Below, piece after piece: positions 24,153 to 33,638 of a DNA stretch of 50,612 nt. The stretch is taken from assembly GCA_945787105.1 (NCBI GenBank), contig CALZGZ010000182.1, positions 1 through 50,612 on the forward strand, given 5' to 3'. The number at the start of each line of letters is the position of its first letter. Position 1 is the first letter of the stretch. Position numbers and translations under genes: made by a program. This DNA is from an uncultured Gammaproteobacteria bacterium (GTDB taxonomy: Bacteria; Pseudomonadota; Gammaproteobacteria; Arenicellales; JAANXG01). The notes beneath the pieces were generated by a model that ran no database searches, was not told where the DNA came from, and saw only the letters and a program-made list of their open reading frames with translations.

Positions 24153-24186
24153 AAAAGGCAGCCCTAAATGGGCTGCCTTTTTTTTA
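24153..24186 (+). terminator. Rho-independent terminator of the cold-shock gene
   Basis: AAAAGGCAGCCC and GGGCTGCCTTTT form a 12-bp stem with a TAAAT loop, followed by an unbroken T run to 24185. Confidence 0.93.
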
Positions 24187-24246
24187 ACACCAAAATCACA
24201 TAGTGACCAAAGCGCCGGTTTTCATTGCAATCGACGACCAAACATC

Positions 24247-24552
24247 GAGCCCGCATTTCGCACCCGGCGCCCCGCGACTATTCTCCCCAAATAAACTGGA
24301 AACTCGTATGTTGCCATTGCATCGAAGTGACCCTGCGGAGCTCTCAGCTGGCTACTATGAATAGTCGCGGGGTTATCCCGGCCCGTGGCTGGTTCTCGCG
24401 CATCTGTGCTTGCCCTTCACTCGACCCATAGCCCGTTAATGAGTCCCGCTCCAGGCGCGGCGCTTGTCCCCGCCTTGTGCCCGCACAGCAGGGGGCTCAG
24501 CTGCACGAGTCCTGCGCCGGCATCCGATATCCTGGCGAGAAATGCGTGCCTA
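24247..24552. mobile_element. MITE-like element, copy C
   Basis: The left end GAGCCCGCATTTCGCACC and the right end, read in reverse as AGGCACGCATTTCTCGCC, form imperfect terminal inverted repeats. Inside are CTTGTCCCCGCCTTG and a GCACAGCAGGGG hairpin as in copies A and D. In addition there is a 14-bp exact inverted repeat (24270-24283 with 24359-24372) not seen in the other copies. No transposase gene is present. It sits between the cold-shock terminator and the end of the outer-membrane protein gene. Confidence 0.6.
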
Positions 24553-24587
24553 GTTTCCTCGATTTGTATCGCGGAGCTGATCGGCTG

Positions 24588-25250
24588 TTAATAACTGAAG
24601 CGCACGCCGAGTAGCACATTATTGGATTGATACTCGATCTCCGTGGATACACCGCCGGTGGCAGCCGATGTCTGCACTTTGGGATCATCGGTGGCGAAGT
24701 AGCGATATTCACCGAAGATCTCGGTGCTCTGCGAAATATCCCAGCTGGCCCCAACAATGACCTGGAACGCCAACACCGACTCACCTTCAGAGACCACGTT
24801 TGGTATCGCAGTTACGCCGAACCCATCTGCCTCGATATGTGCGATTCCTAAGCCGCCCCCTAGGTACGGACTAAAGCTCGACTGCTCGCTGAAATCCACC
24901 AGTACATTCACCATCGCGGCGGTACTCTCGATATCGCCGGCTGAGCCTGCCAAGGCGCCACCGTTGAGTTTGTGCGTGTCCACGTCATTGGATCGGTAAC
25001 TGACTTCGGCTTCGGCACGAAGACGATTACCGGTGCCGACCTCGCGCAGTCGCCAACCAATTGCTGCGCCGAATCCATAGCCGTTATCGAAGTCGGTATT
25101 GATCGTGCCTGTCGCAACCTGAAAGTCGAAATCTTTGACGTCGGTGTACGCACCCCACAAAGAGAAATAATTGTCCGCAAGTGCCGCCGGGGCAACGCCT
25201 GCAGTGACCACACTGATTGCACCGACGATCATTGATCTACGCAGAATCAT
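24588..25250 (-). CDS. Outer-membrane beta-barrel protein
   Basis: A 220-residue protein with a signal peptide (cleavage near AALADN, residue 25). It is followed by alternating amphipathic strands typical of an eight-stranded OmpA-like barrel (YFSLWGAYTDVKDF, GYGFGAAIGWRLRE, RAEAEVSYRSND, SPYLGGGLGIAHI, GEYRYFATDD). The C terminus RFSY has the aromatic end used by the BAM insertion machinery. GGAGG precedes the ATG by seven bases. Single gene; function of the barrel is unknown. Confidence 0.88.
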   Translation of the reverse strand: MILRRSMIVGAISVVTAGVAPAALADNYFSLWGAYTDVKDFDFQVATGTINTDFDNGYGFGAAIGWRLREVGTGNRLRAEAEVSYRSNDVDTHKLNGGALAGSAGDIESTAAMVNVLVDFSEQSSFSPYLGGGLGIAHIEADGFGVTAIPNVVSEGESVLAFQVIVGASWDISQSTEIFGEYRYFATDDPKVQTSAATGGVSTEIEYQSNNVLLGVRFSY

Positions 25251-25460
25251 GGTTAGACCTCCAAAAAAGTGAGTGATTTAGGCGAAATAAATCAACGCCT
25301 ACCTTGTGAGCGAAAAAAATACTTTCATTGCTAGTCTACCAAGTTTCAATGAATACGCGGCAAATGAAGCAATATTTAATAAATGAAAGAGGCCAACAAC
25401 TAGAATGAGTTCGCACATTGTGCGATAGAGCGGCATACCTGGGCCTTGCCTCGGTCTCCA

Positions 25461-26903
25461 TCACTGACGCTCGAAATACTCTTTAATTGCTATCATCGCC
25501 CGGCAGTCGTCTTCATTGTATTCAAGAATACGTTGCAGTCTATCTTTACGCGATGGGGCCTGAAGGTACTCGTTATACCAAACGATCGAGTTTGCACCGC
25601 TGGGGTCTGGATCGCGCCAAGAGAAACCGATCTGCTTGGCGATGCTCTTGATGCCATAGGTATAGCTCGGCCAGTCAGAATACTTGACTACCAAATCGGT
25701 ATATAGATCGTATTCACACCCAACATACTGGTCATACACCGTGGGATCGAGGCCGTAGCGCTCCATCAGCCGGCGCAGGGATGAACGTTCCTTTGAGGAA
25801 TAGACATAAAACACGGCATCGCTGGCCTGTGAGACATAGTCCCAGAATTCTCTCACGGTTTTCTCCTCATCGTCCGGTGATTCCGCTAGAAAGTAATGGT
25901 ATCGCCAGTCACCATGACCATCCGCTTCGATCATGCCATAGAGATACGTGAGATCCCGTGTGGGATCATCCTCGATATCGAAATAGATTTCGAATTTACC
26001 GGTTGGCAACTCGAAGCCGTGATGGACAATCGGCTCACCGGACAGAACCACTTCGGCGCGTTGTTTCATCCTCGACAGATTTGTCTTACCCATGCGTGGA
26101 ATCTTATTGGCCGGTTTTAGGTACTTTGAAACATCCATTCCGGCAATATCCGCGACAGTCCTGAGTCCAACCTGCTTCAATTGAAACTTATTCTGACCCA
26201 CAAAAAACAGCAAGGTTGGATCTTGATTGCGTTCCACCCAGCGTCGGCATTTACGATACCACGCACACTGGTGGCAGGTACTGCAGAGAACGGGCTCCGA
26301 TGCGTCTTGCCCACCAACCAGCTGCTTTACTTCGTTAAAAGCGGCGTCGAATTCCGTGGCAAAGTCCGCTGGATCGAATTCCTCAATCTCTTTGTCGACG
26401 TTGATGATATGTGCTACAGGGGGGACATAACCTTGCAACTCAGCGAGGATGGTTCGATAAAAAATAACCTGAAAAGCGTAGTGTGTTTTGAATTTGGTCC
26501 GCTTGCCGTTCCGCAGTTGCCAGCCCCGGCCTGCCTTGATATCGATAGGTTCATAGTAGTAGCCGCCGAAATTGGAGCCGGCATCTGTCCGCTTGAGCAA
26601 CAGATCGGGACGCCCAATCAGATCGTCCGACTGAATGACGCCCTGATAAATCAGCGCCACGCCCTGTTTCATCAAATCGACGGTCCGCGCTGCGGCTTGG
26701 TCAATTGAAAGGGTTTCGAGGTTTTCGAATTCTAGATCTCCCAATGTCCGCAAATACTCTGTTTCCGTTTGCAGCCCCATCTCCCAAAGCATCTGGATGA
26801 AGGCGCTGACTTCCCCGCGCTGTGCTGGATCGCCGTTGGCGTCGAGATATACCCGGTGTTTGCACTTCGTGTAGTTGTACAAGTCCTGGGCTGTAATACG
26901 CAT
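25461..26903 (-). CDS. TM0106 family RecB-like nuclease with RNase H-like domain
   Basis: A 480-residue protein of the TM0106 type. The N-terminal part is a RecB/Cas4-like nuclease: GRPDLL (Asp100), EPIDIKAG (Asp121-x-Lys123) and QVIFY (Gln145, Tyr149), with Cys14 and a later CSTCHQC-x5-C cluster (Cys207, 210, 213, 219) that could hold an iron-sulfur cluster as in Cas4/AddB. The C-terminal half is a DEDD/RNase_H_2-type exonuclease: YFDIEDDP (Asp309, Glu311) and the final YNEDDCRAM. The substrate is unknown. It stands alone with no cas or defence genes around, so a housekeeping role or orphan nuclease is likely. Confidence 0.87.
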   Translation of the reverse strand: MRITAQDLYNYTKCKHRVYLDANGDPAQRGEVSAFIQMLWEMGLQTETEYLRTLGDLEFENLETLSIDQAAARTVDLMKQGVALIYQGVIQSDDLIGRPDLLLKRTDAGSNFGGYYYEPIDIKAGRGWQLRNGKRTKFKTHYAFQVIFYRTILAELQGYVPPVAHIINVDKEIEEFDPADFATEFDAAFNEVKQLVGGQDASEPVLCSTCHQCAWYRKCRRWVERNQDPTLLFFVGQNKFQLKQVGLRTVADIAGMDVSKYLKPANKIPRMGKTNLSRMKQRAEVVLSGEPIVHHGFELPTGKFEIYFDIEDDPTRDLTYLYGMIEADGHGDWRYHYFLAESPDDEEKTVREFWDYVSQASDAVFYVYSSKERSSLRRLMERYGLDPTVYDQYVGCEYDLYTDLVVKYSDWPSYTYGIKSIAKQIGFSWRDPDPSGANSIVWYNEYLQAPSRKDRLQRILEYNEDDCRAMIAIKEYFERQ

Positions 26904-26935
26904 TGACGGTCGCCTATATCAGTAGTTGACCCGTG

Positions 26936-26957
26936 TATTGCACCGCGGCGCAACATA
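26936..26957. repeat. Solo terminal repeat of the MITE family
   Basis: TTGACCCGTGTATTGCACCG matches the terminal repeat of copies A and D. It lies between the nuclease start and the 3' end of the HlyD gene; a partner end was not found. Confidence 0.5.
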
Positions 26958-27006
26958 AATCCCGGGTCGTTGCCGATGATGCTGCCCACGAGAACAATAT
27001 CCGAGA

Positions 27007-28209
27007 TTAATCTTTAGCTCTGGGTTTAACTTTCGTCCCATCTTCAATCGTGTCATCAGGATGGGTGATGACTATTTCACCTTCGTTTAGACCCTTGATG
27101 ACCTGTGACATTAGTCCGTTGTTGCGGCCCACTTCCACGACACGGCGACGCGCCACTGATTCATCAATGACGAACACCGCCCACTCGTTTCGGCCGTATC
27201 GGAATAGTGCGCTGGCCGGAATTTGTAACACATCGTCTTCCTGCCAGACGAGAAAACTCGCTTCGAGACGATAGCCATCGCCAAGACGAACCCATTTTTC
27301 CGGCGGTGAAGTGATATCCGAGATCACCCATACCCTTTGCTCTTCAATGCCCAGTGCCGATATCTTGGTAAATCCCGTCGGCTCAACTATGCGCACCACG
27401 CCTTTCAAAAGACCTTCACCTCCCCAGCGATCGAATAACACCTGCGTGCCAGTTTCGACGCGCACGGCATCCGCCGACAGCAAATCCACCACCACCTCTA
27501 ATGCGCGCGGGTCGCCAACTTCGACCAGTGCCTGTCCGGCTCGGACTACCCCTTCGCTCTTTTGGCGCAACTTGAGGACCGTGCCGGCCACCGGCGACCG
27601 GACTTGGACCCATTCACCATTGCCCTCGACCTGCGCCGCGGAATAGGCCAAAGCGGTGCGCGCCGCCTCCAACTCGTGACGGGCCACATCCACCGCAAAT
27701 TGTGCCGAGCGCAGATCCGCGGCGGTGCGTTGCTTCTGGTTTCGCGCCGCTTCCAGGGCTTCTTGTGAAATCGTCCGGCTCTTCCACAAACGCTGTTTGC
27801 GTTCGTATTCTCGAGCTGCGTACTCAGCATCGGCCCTGGCTGCACGTGACTTCGCCTCGGCAGCATCCAGCGAGGCGTCGGCAGCAGCCACCTGCGCCCG
27901 GGCCTCCGCGCGGCGCCGCGGGTCCAACACGTCAGACCGCAATGGTTCCAGTTCCACGGCAGCCTGCCCCTGTTGCACGCGATCTCCGACATCGAGTTGG
28001 ATACGGCGCGCATAACCGGCAACCGGCGCCGACACCACGTAGCGATCGATGACCCGGGTCTTACCCTCCTCATCCACGGTCACCGAAAGGGTGTCTCGCT
28101 TGACCGGCGCAGCATCCACCAACACCGCGCGCGGCCAGTAGCCCCAAATAATGGCCGCCACGATGGCCGCGGACAATAAGATCAGTCGCAATCGGCGTCC
28201 CCAAGACAT
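27007..28209 (-). CDS. HlyD-family periplasmic adaptor (membrane fusion protein)
   Basis: A 400-residue adaptor: N-terminal membrane helix (LRLILLSAAIVAAIIWG), barrel-sandwich and lipoyl halves (VVSAPVAGYARRIQLDVGDRV and VQVRSPVAGTVLKLRQKSEG), a long Ala/Arg/Glu coiled coil (about 110-200) and beta-barrel domains to the C terminus. It links an inner-membrane exporter to the outer membrane. ATG at 28209 with GGGAG eight bases upstream decides the start; the frame runs 62 codons further into the neighbour. It begins 5 bases after the FtsX gene stop, completing the ABC export operon. Confidence 0.92.
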   Translation of the reverse strand: MSWGRRLRLILLSAAIVAAIIWGYWPRAVLVDAAPVKRDTLSVTVDEEGKTRVIDRYVVSAPVAGYARRIQLDVGDRVQQGQAAVELEPLRSDVLDPRRRAEARAQVAAADASLDAAEAKSRAARADAEYAAREYERKQRLWKSRTISQEALEAARNQKQRTAADLRSAQFAVDVARHELEAARTALAYSAAQVEGNGEWVQVRSPVAGTVLKLRQKSEGVVRAGQALVEVGDPRALEVVVDLLSADAVRVETGTQVLFDRWGGEGLLKGVVRIVEPTGFTKISALGIEEQRVWVISDITSPPEKWVRLGDGYRLEASFLVWQEDDVLQIPASALFRYGRNEWAVFVIDESVARRRVVEVGRNNGLMSQVIKGLNEGEIVITHPDDTIEDGTKVKPRAKD

Positions 28210-28214
28210 TTTGC

Positions 28215-30650
28215 TTACTCCCTGGTCTTCAATACGGCGATCAAATCCAAACGGCACAACCGGCGCCAAACCAAGTACCCAGAGATGATAGCCGAAACGA
28301 GAATTACTACCGTCGCGAATGAATACGCGTCGGGTTCCAGTATTAGGGGAATTCGATATAGATCCGATGCGAACTGTGACACCATGTACGCGCATAGTGC
28401 GCGCCCAAACATAAATCCCAACGGCAGTGCCATCAGCGTCAACACCGCGAGTTCACCGAGCAAGATGTATGCGATCTCACCTACCGTGAACCCGAGCACA
28501 CGCAGACTGGCCAGTTCTCGGCCGCGCTCCGACAACGCAATTCGCGCACTGTTGTAGACGACTCCAAATGCGATCACCGCCCCCAGGGTCGCCGACACCA
28601 TGGTAAAAAATAAGATTGTCTGTTCCATAGTCTGGTTGAATTGCGCAATCGCAGCTTCGCGGACCACCGTGCCGGACACCCGCGGCATCTCCTTGAGCCG
28701 CGTGTAGACCTCGCTTTGGTAGCGGCTGTCGGTAGCGATGTAGGCACCATTGATCACATTACCCTCTTCGAGCAGCCGGTTGAGCGCGTTTCGTTGTAGA
28801 TAGGCAGATACACCAAGATATTGCTTCGTGGTGGCGACCAGCGGTACACGTAACGCAGGTTGGCTTGCCGCCAGTACATCTGCGAATTGAAACGTCTTTG
28901 GACGCGCAAATCCTGCAGCGCGCAATACCGGCTCACTGTCTTCCAGCACTTCCACGGTCACCCAGTCTCCGGTCCTCATGCCCAGAATCTTGGCAAGGTA
29001 GTCGGTCATCACCACACCCGCCGCAGGAAGTTTGATGCGTTTGAGGTCCTTATCCAAGACGCGATGTAGATCCCCACCGGGCTCAATGCCTTGGAGCGCA
29101 GTGCGAAAACTTCGGTGCTCGAAATGTAGGCGCACCGGCACACTCCGGAAACCCTCGACATGCGCGACACCAGTCAAGCCTTGAAGGGAATGCAGCGCCC
29201 GCGCCGAAGTCGGCTCGACGAAACTGACCGACAAGTCCTCACGCGAACTCATTCCATACTGGACATCGATCATGTAATGAATTGCGTCCTCCTGAAAGTT
29301 GGATACCATGACCACGCCGCAGGCGCTGGCAATCCCAAGCACCGTCAGCAACGCACGCAATGGACGGCGTTCAATGTGACGCATGATCATACGCGTCGGT
29401 TGTGCGAACCATCGCTGCAGCCCGACCCGTTCGACGAGCGTGGCACGGTATTCGGTCGGCGTCTCCGGCCGCATACCCTCGGCGGGCGGCAGGCGTACCG
29501 CGCGGGCTACGGAAAATAAAGTACCTGCGAGTCCGGCCGCCACAGCCACCAATGCCGCATTGATAACCACGCTCGGTTTTAACTCGTACTGCAAAAAAGG
29601 AAACCGGTAGAAATCCTGGTATACGGCAGACATGCCCTTGCCCAAAAAGATGCCGACCACCACGCCACCGACCAAACCGATGGCCACGATCATGAGCGCG
29701 AGCTTGGTGTAGTGCCAACCGATCTCAGCATTCGTATAGCCGAACGCCTTGAGGATGGCGATCTGATCGCGCTCGGTATTGATCAGACGGCCGATCACCA
29801 CATTCAAAAGAAAAGCAGCGACACCGAGAAAAATCATCGGAAATACCGTGGCCATGGTTTCGAGTTGGTTAAATTCCTCGGCGAGGAATTTATGCGACAG
29901 TTGATCTTCGCGCCCGTAGGCACCACGCCCGCCATATGGCCTAAGAAACTCGTCCAGCCGGTCGACGACGTCGTCGACATTGGCGTTCGCGGTCAGCGAC
30001 AGCGCGATATCGTTGAATGCCCCCTCCATATCATAGGCCGCCGCCAGCGGCGCCCGTGCCATCCATAATATGCCGAAGCGTTGATAGTCGGGGAACACCG
30101 CACCCGGTTGAATCTCGTAGATATACTCGGGAGACAGGACGATGCCGACGATGGTTAACTCCTTGCGCCGGCCATTGATGGTGGCGGAGAGGGTGTCGCC
30201 CAATTCAAACCCGTGCGCATTGGCAAATGATTCGCTGATCACCACCTCGTCATCACTTGCGGGATCCACCATCCGTCCACGGCGAAGATACACACCGTTG
30301 AACACCGGCTCGCCTCGATCGGGTACCGACACGAGTTGTCCCGACGCCGGATCACCGAACCCGGGGATGTCGAGGTTGACCGCGGCGACCACCCGGGTTT
30401 CGACTTTGTCGACGCCTTGAATATGAACAATACGTCGCGCCAGGGTTTCCGGCGCACGCTTCAGGCTCGCGAACACCTGCGCGAAACGGTAATCGCGATA
30501 ATACTTGGCCTGGGTAAGCAACAGGGAATCGTAGGTCGATAAAGACATGATGAACGTAGACACGCCGCCAACCAGAACTAGCGCAATCGCCAACACGACG
30601 CCGCGCAGCCGCATCACGTCCCGCAGCAATTTTTTGTCGAGGGCACGCAT
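28215..30650 (-). CDS. ABC transporter permease, FtsX/MacB type
   Basis: An 811-residue permease with two FtsX-like halves: an N-terminal helix, a large periplasmic domain, a three-helix FtsX block (about 270-400), a second periplasmic domain and a last three-helix block (about 690-805). This duplicated layout is that of macrolide/lipoprotein or DevC-like exporters. ATG at 30650 lies two bases after the ATPase stop (TAA-AC-ATG); an upstream extension to 30872 reads through the ATPase gene and was rejected. It works with the ATPase before and the HlyD adaptor after it. The cargo is unknown. Confidence 0.92.
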   Translation of the reverse strand: MRALDKKLLRDVMRLRGVVLAIALVLVGGVSTFIMSLSTYDSLLLTQAKYYRDYRFAQVFASLKRAPETLARRIVHIQGVDKVETRVVAAVNLDIPGFGDPASGQLVSVPDRGEPVFNGVYLRRGRMVDPASDDEVVISESFANAHGFELGDTLSATINGRRKELTIVGIVLSPEYIYEIQPGAVFPDYQRFGILWMARAPLAAAYDMEGAFNDIALSLTANANVDDVVDRLDEFLRPYGGRGAYGREDQLSHKFLAEEFNQLETMATVFPMIFLGVAAFLLNVVIGRLINTERDQIAILKAFGYTNAEIGWHYTKLALMIVAIGLVGGVVVGIFLGKGMSAVYQDFYRFPFLQYELKPSVVINAALVAVAAGLAGTLFSVARAVRLPPAEGMRPETPTEYRATLVERVGLQRWFAQPTRMIMRHIERRPLRALLTVLGIASACGVVMVSNFQEDAIHYMIDVQYGMSSREDLSVSFVEPTSARALHSLQGLTGVAHVEGFRSVPVRLHFEHRSFRTALQGIEPGGDLHRVLDKDLKRIKLPAAGVVMTDYLAKILGMRTGDWVTVEVLEDSEPVLRAAGFARPKTFQFADVLAASQPALRVPLVATTKQYLGVSAYLQRNALNRLLEEGNVINGAYIATDSRYQSEVYTRLKEMPRVSGTVVREAAIAQFNQTMEQTILFFTMVSATLGAVIAFGVVYNSARIALSERGRELASLRVLGFTVGEIAYILLGELAVLTLMALPLGFMFGRALCAYMVSQFASDLYRIPLILEPDAYSFATVVILVSAIISGYLVWRRLCRLDLIAVLKTRE

Positions 30651-30652
30651 GT

Positions 30653-31375
30653 TTACCAGCGCAGCTCCCTGGCAGGCTTCTTTTCGATGTTGCGGTGGAC
30701 ATCGACGATGCTGCCGTCGGCCAAGCGCATTACCCGGTCCGCCATGGCTGCGATGTCGGCGTTGTGGGTGATCAGAGCCGTAGTGGTGCCAAGTTCTCGA
30801 TTGACCCGCTCCAACACCTCCAACACCACGATACCGGTGGTCGAATCCAAGGCGCCGGTCGGCTCGTCGCATAACAACACCGATGGCCGCTTGGCGATCG
30901 CCCGGGCGATGGCGACGCGTTGCTGTTCACCTCCCGACAATTGCGCTGGAAAGTGATCGATACGCTCACCCAAGCCCACCAATGCCAATGCCTCTTCCGG
31001 CACCATTGCATCGCGAGCGATCTCGGTAACCGCGGCAACATTTTCGCGAGCGGTGAGGCTGGGGATTAGATTGTAAAACTGGAACACAAAGCCGACATGA
31101 TAACGGCGGTATTCGGTCAGTTCGGAATCGCTCGCCGCGGTCAATTCGCGGTCACGATAGATCACGTGTCCCGCCGTCGCATGGTCCAAACCGCCCAGGA
31201 TATTGAGCAATGTCGACTTACCGCTACCCGATGGACCAAGCAGGACCAGTAATTCGCCACTGTAAAGATCGATATCAACCCCGCGCAAGGCGTGAACCTG
31301 AACCTCACCCATATCGTAGACCTTGGTCAGCCCGCGCGCCTGGAATACGACCCCGTTTACCTCGGTTGTGAACAT
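30653..31375 (-). CDS. ABC transporter ATP-binding protein (MacB/LolD type)
   Basis: A 240-residue ATPase with Walker [10 protein letters not shown] (residues 48-56), Q-loop [13 protein letters not shown], signature LSGGEQQR, Walker [13 protein letters not shown] and H-loop ITHN, in the sequence style of the MacB/LolD/FtsE group. First gene of the three-gene export operon. No strong ribosome-binding site precedes the ATG. The 120 bases upstream before repeat copy D must hold the operon promoter. Confidence 0.93.
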   Translation of the reverse strand: MFTTEVNGVVFQARGLTKVYDMGEVQVHALRGVDIDLYSGELLVLLGPSGSGKSTLLNILGGLDHATAGHVIYRDRELTAASDSELTEYRRYHVGFVFQFYNLIPSLTARENVAAVTEIARDAMVPEEALALVGLGERIDHFPAQLSGGEQQRVAIARAIAKRPSVLLCDEPTGALDSTTGIVVLEVLERVNRELGTTTALITHNADIAAMADRVMRLADGSIVDVHRNIEKKPARELRW

Positions 31376-31496
31376 GGTTTTAATCGCCGTGGGTTAGTAC
31401 CACCTGAGGCATCGCATATAACGACCTGATCGCAACAGCAATAGGGGATCATCGTCCTTCCGCAGGCCAATCGCAACCCTGGGCACCAGGCGGCCT

Positions 31497-31820
31497 TCAA
31501 CCCGCATATTGCGCCAAGGTGCCCCGCCCCTATGCATAGTACGCACAGTAAACACCCGCAGCGACTCGTCCGAGAAATGACTACATTCGACGCTCTCGGT
31601 TGCTTGGCAACAATTGGAGTGGGACTACCCCGACCCGGACTCGGTCTCGAACGTCTGAAACGAGGGGTCGGAGTCACAGACTCCGACCCCCTTTTCATGG
31701 TTCCAGCACGGCGCTTGTCCCCGCCTTGTCCCCGCACAGCAGGGGAACAGCAGGGGAACTACGCGCAGGACTTGTCTCTTCGCCATCATCCGCAATCCTT
31801 AGTGCAATACGCGGGTTAAC
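31497..31820. mobile_element. MITE-like element, copy D (best preserved)
   Basis: The left end CAACCCGCATATTGCGCC (from 31497) and the right end, read in reverse as TTAACCCGCGTATTGCAC (from 31820), give terminal inverted repeats with only a few mismatches. The centre holds an exact 12-bp-arm palindrome GGGGTCGGAGTC-ACA-GACTCCGACCCC (31664-31690) followed by CCTTTT, then the CTTGTCCCCGCC repeats, a GCACAGCAGGGG hairpin and CTACGCGCAGGAC. No transposase coding frame is present. It lies between the ABC export operon and nnrU. Confidence 0.7.
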
Positions 31821-31961
31821 ATCGTTGCCGTTTTTTGACTACAGGGGTGCGCACCGCGGCGGTAATTAGTGCCAAAAGAGAAATTGTGGTCTGCGCGCCA
31901 ATTCTAGATAATCATGCCTGGGCAATGTGTGCCCGTATCTAAGTGATTGGGAGTCAGAACA

Positions 31962-32534
31962 ATGGGAATATTAATAATCGGACTGGTGCTGTTCTTTGCC
32001 ATCCATTCGGTAGCCATCGTTAATCCGGCATGGCGGGACCGCATGGTGGACCGGATGGGGGAATGGCCGTGGAAAGGACTGTATTCGCTGATCGCGCTTG
32101 CCGGGTTCGCGCTCATTGTTTGGGGCTACGCGCTCGCCAAGCAGATTCCGTCCATTGTCTACTTACCACCGGTGTGGCTGCGCCATGGGTCGCTTGTGTT
32201 GTTGGTGTTTGTGTTTCCACTGTTGCTCGCCACTTATCTCCCTGGACGTATCAAGGCAGTCACCAAGCATCCGATGCTGGCGGCCACCAAGATCTGGGCG
32301 TTCGCCCACCTGCTGTCGAACGGTACACTGGCCGACGTCGTCCTGTTCGGTTCGTTCCTCGCCTGGGCGGTGGTGGACCGGATCTCCATGAAGCGGCGCA
32401 CGCAAAGTCCGGTGTTGACAGCGCCGCCGTCCAAATTCAACGACGCGATAGCTGTTGTCTTGGGCCTGATGCTTTATGTGGCCTTTGTCCTGTGGTGGCA
32501 TGACTGGCTGTTCGGAGTGTCACCTTTCGGCTGA
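31962..32534 (+). CDS. nnrU: NnrU family membrane protein
   Basis: A 190-residue inner-membrane protein with about five or six helices, of the NnrU family named from denitrifiers. Visible patterns: LVLFFAIHSVAIVNPAWRDR, GLYSLIALAGFALIVWGY, ILYLPP-like SIVYLPPVWLR and HPMLAATKIWAFAHLLSNG. The family is related to isoprenoid/NnrU-type enzymes in carotenoid pathways; its role is not settled. GGGAG eight bases before the ATG at 31962 decides the start. No nitrite or nitric-oxide reductase genes are near, so denitrification is not shown. Confidence 0.88.
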   Translation: MGILIIGLVLFFAIHSVAIVNPAWRDRMVDRMGEWPWKGLYSLIALAGFALIVWGYALAKQIPSIVYLPPVWLRHGSLVLLVFVFPLLLATYLPGRIKAVTKHPMLAATKIWAFAHLLSNGTLADVVLFGSFLAWAVVDRISMKRRTQSPVLTAPPSKFNDAIAVVLGLMLYVAFVLWWHDWLFGVSPFG

Positions 32535-32772
32535 TGACAACAAAGATGCCAGGGCAAACTGTCTCCGATCATTGCGATTAGGTCTCTCGTGCCGGAACAG
32601 ATATGAAAGTATCGAGGTAACGCTCAATGTATTGAAGGGAGCGGACCGCAACTAAGCCCTACACTATCTCCGCCCCCGGAATGGGACGCTACACTCGTTC
32701 TCAGCACCAAGACGTTTTTTTGTCTACCCCAACGCTATGTGTATTGCGCAGAGATGGTCCGCGTCTGCACCA

Positions 32773-32988
32773 CTACATCTCTTGCGCTTCCCCGGTTGTC
32801 TTGTTGTAAACGTCGAGAAGCACAGTCTCGGGGGTTTTGGCCTCAATCTCCAGGTAACTGGCCTTATTCGCTTGCGACTCGAAATAAATCTTTAGCGCGT
32901 CCGCGCCACTGCCCTCCATAACATATGGGGCATTCGAAACATCGGGTACTTCGTTCCCTGAGATAGGATCAACTGTAGTGATTCTCAT
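32773..32988 (-). CDS. Small protein with DPISGN motif, paralogue 2
   Basis: A 71-residue acidic soluble protein. It shares MRxTTxDPISGNxV, the APxVxEG block, ALxIYFES and a later Tyr with the gene upstream: about 30 identical positions in the first 64, without gaps. GAGGTG six bases before the ATG at 32988 sets the start; an open frame continuing upstream to 33120 is not used. Family not recognised. It appears to be a tandem duplicate. Confidence 0.68.
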   Translation of the reverse strand: MRITTVDPISGNEVPDVSNAPYVMEGSGADALKIYFESQANKASYLEIEAKTPETVLLDVYNKTTGEAQEM

Positions 32989-33110
32989 CGAATACACCTC
33001 AACAAATAGTGAAACAGGTTTGCTACGGACTATGCCTGATTTGTGATCGATACAGCCTGTTGCAGCCTCACGGCTCACATTCGCCTGTCTGTCGTAACGC
33101 AGCCTCTGGG

Positions 33111-33332
33111 CTAGTCCCAAAGGATGTCTTCATCGTCTTCAATTTGTTTGTAAAGCGCAAGTGAACACGCATCGGGTTGCCGCGGGGTTATTCTTATGTA
33201 CTCTTTTCTGTTTTGTTCAGACTCGAAGTATATTGTTAGCGCCCCGCCGCCTTTGCCTTCGATTACGAATGGTGCATCCACCCGCTCAACAACATCGTTT
33301 CCGCTGATCGGGTCACGGGTGGTTGCTCGCAT
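33111..33332 (-). CDS. Small protein with DPISGN motif, paralogue 1
   Basis: A 73-residue acidic soluble protein (MRATTRDPISGNDVVE..., ALTIYFESEQNRKEY), paralogous to the gene 122 bases downstream. The pattern of short beta-like strands and a conserved DPISGN turn suggests a small beta-rich fold. The C terminus ends in an acidic run (EDDEDILWD). No signal peptide or membrane segment. Function unknown. Confidence 0.68.
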   Translation of the reverse strand: MRATTRDPISGNDVVERVDAPFVIEGKGGGALTIYFESEQNRKEYIRITPRQPDACSLALYKQIEDDEDILWD

Positions 33333-33638
33333 TAGCTAATTTCTCAGTTGATTGATGCCACATTCATTATGCCGTACGACTTAACCGTGATTCACTCGAG
33401 CAGCCTGCAACTGACGGACCTGGGTCTTGGATGTCTGTTTGTACAGTCTACGAATCAAGCGTGAATGTAGCGTGAAGGGCGCGAAATCCCACACCAGTAC
33501 TCGCCCGGTGCCTTGCGCAGCGAGCACGGGTTTTGCTCTCCAGCCGTTGGGGAAACAGCACATCACGGTGCTCGGATACAAGGTGGTTCAAGACCTCGAT
33601 ACTAAACGCAATCGAACAGAGAATACGCGTGACGCCGT
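33333..33638. other. Intergenic region, no reliable gene
   Basis: Both strands have frames of about 66-71 codons here, with no ribosome-binding site and no recognisable family. The minus-strand frame ends with RLYKQTSKTQVRQLQAARVNHG-like basic sequence downstream of the decayed dnaJ; it could be the remains of a partner gene, but this cannot be shown. Confidence 0.4.

Noticed and set aside
30651-30872. N-terminal extension of the FtsX permease into the ATPase gene
   Set aside because: The 74 extra codons duplicate ATPase coding sequence in another frame. ATG 30650 lies two bases after the ATPase stop and begins the first membrane helix region.
33381-33581. A 66-codon minus-strand frame after the decayed dnaJ, considered as a CbpM-like partner
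   Set aside because: No CbpM/MerR helix-turn-helix pattern and no ribosome-binding site; composition is not convincing.
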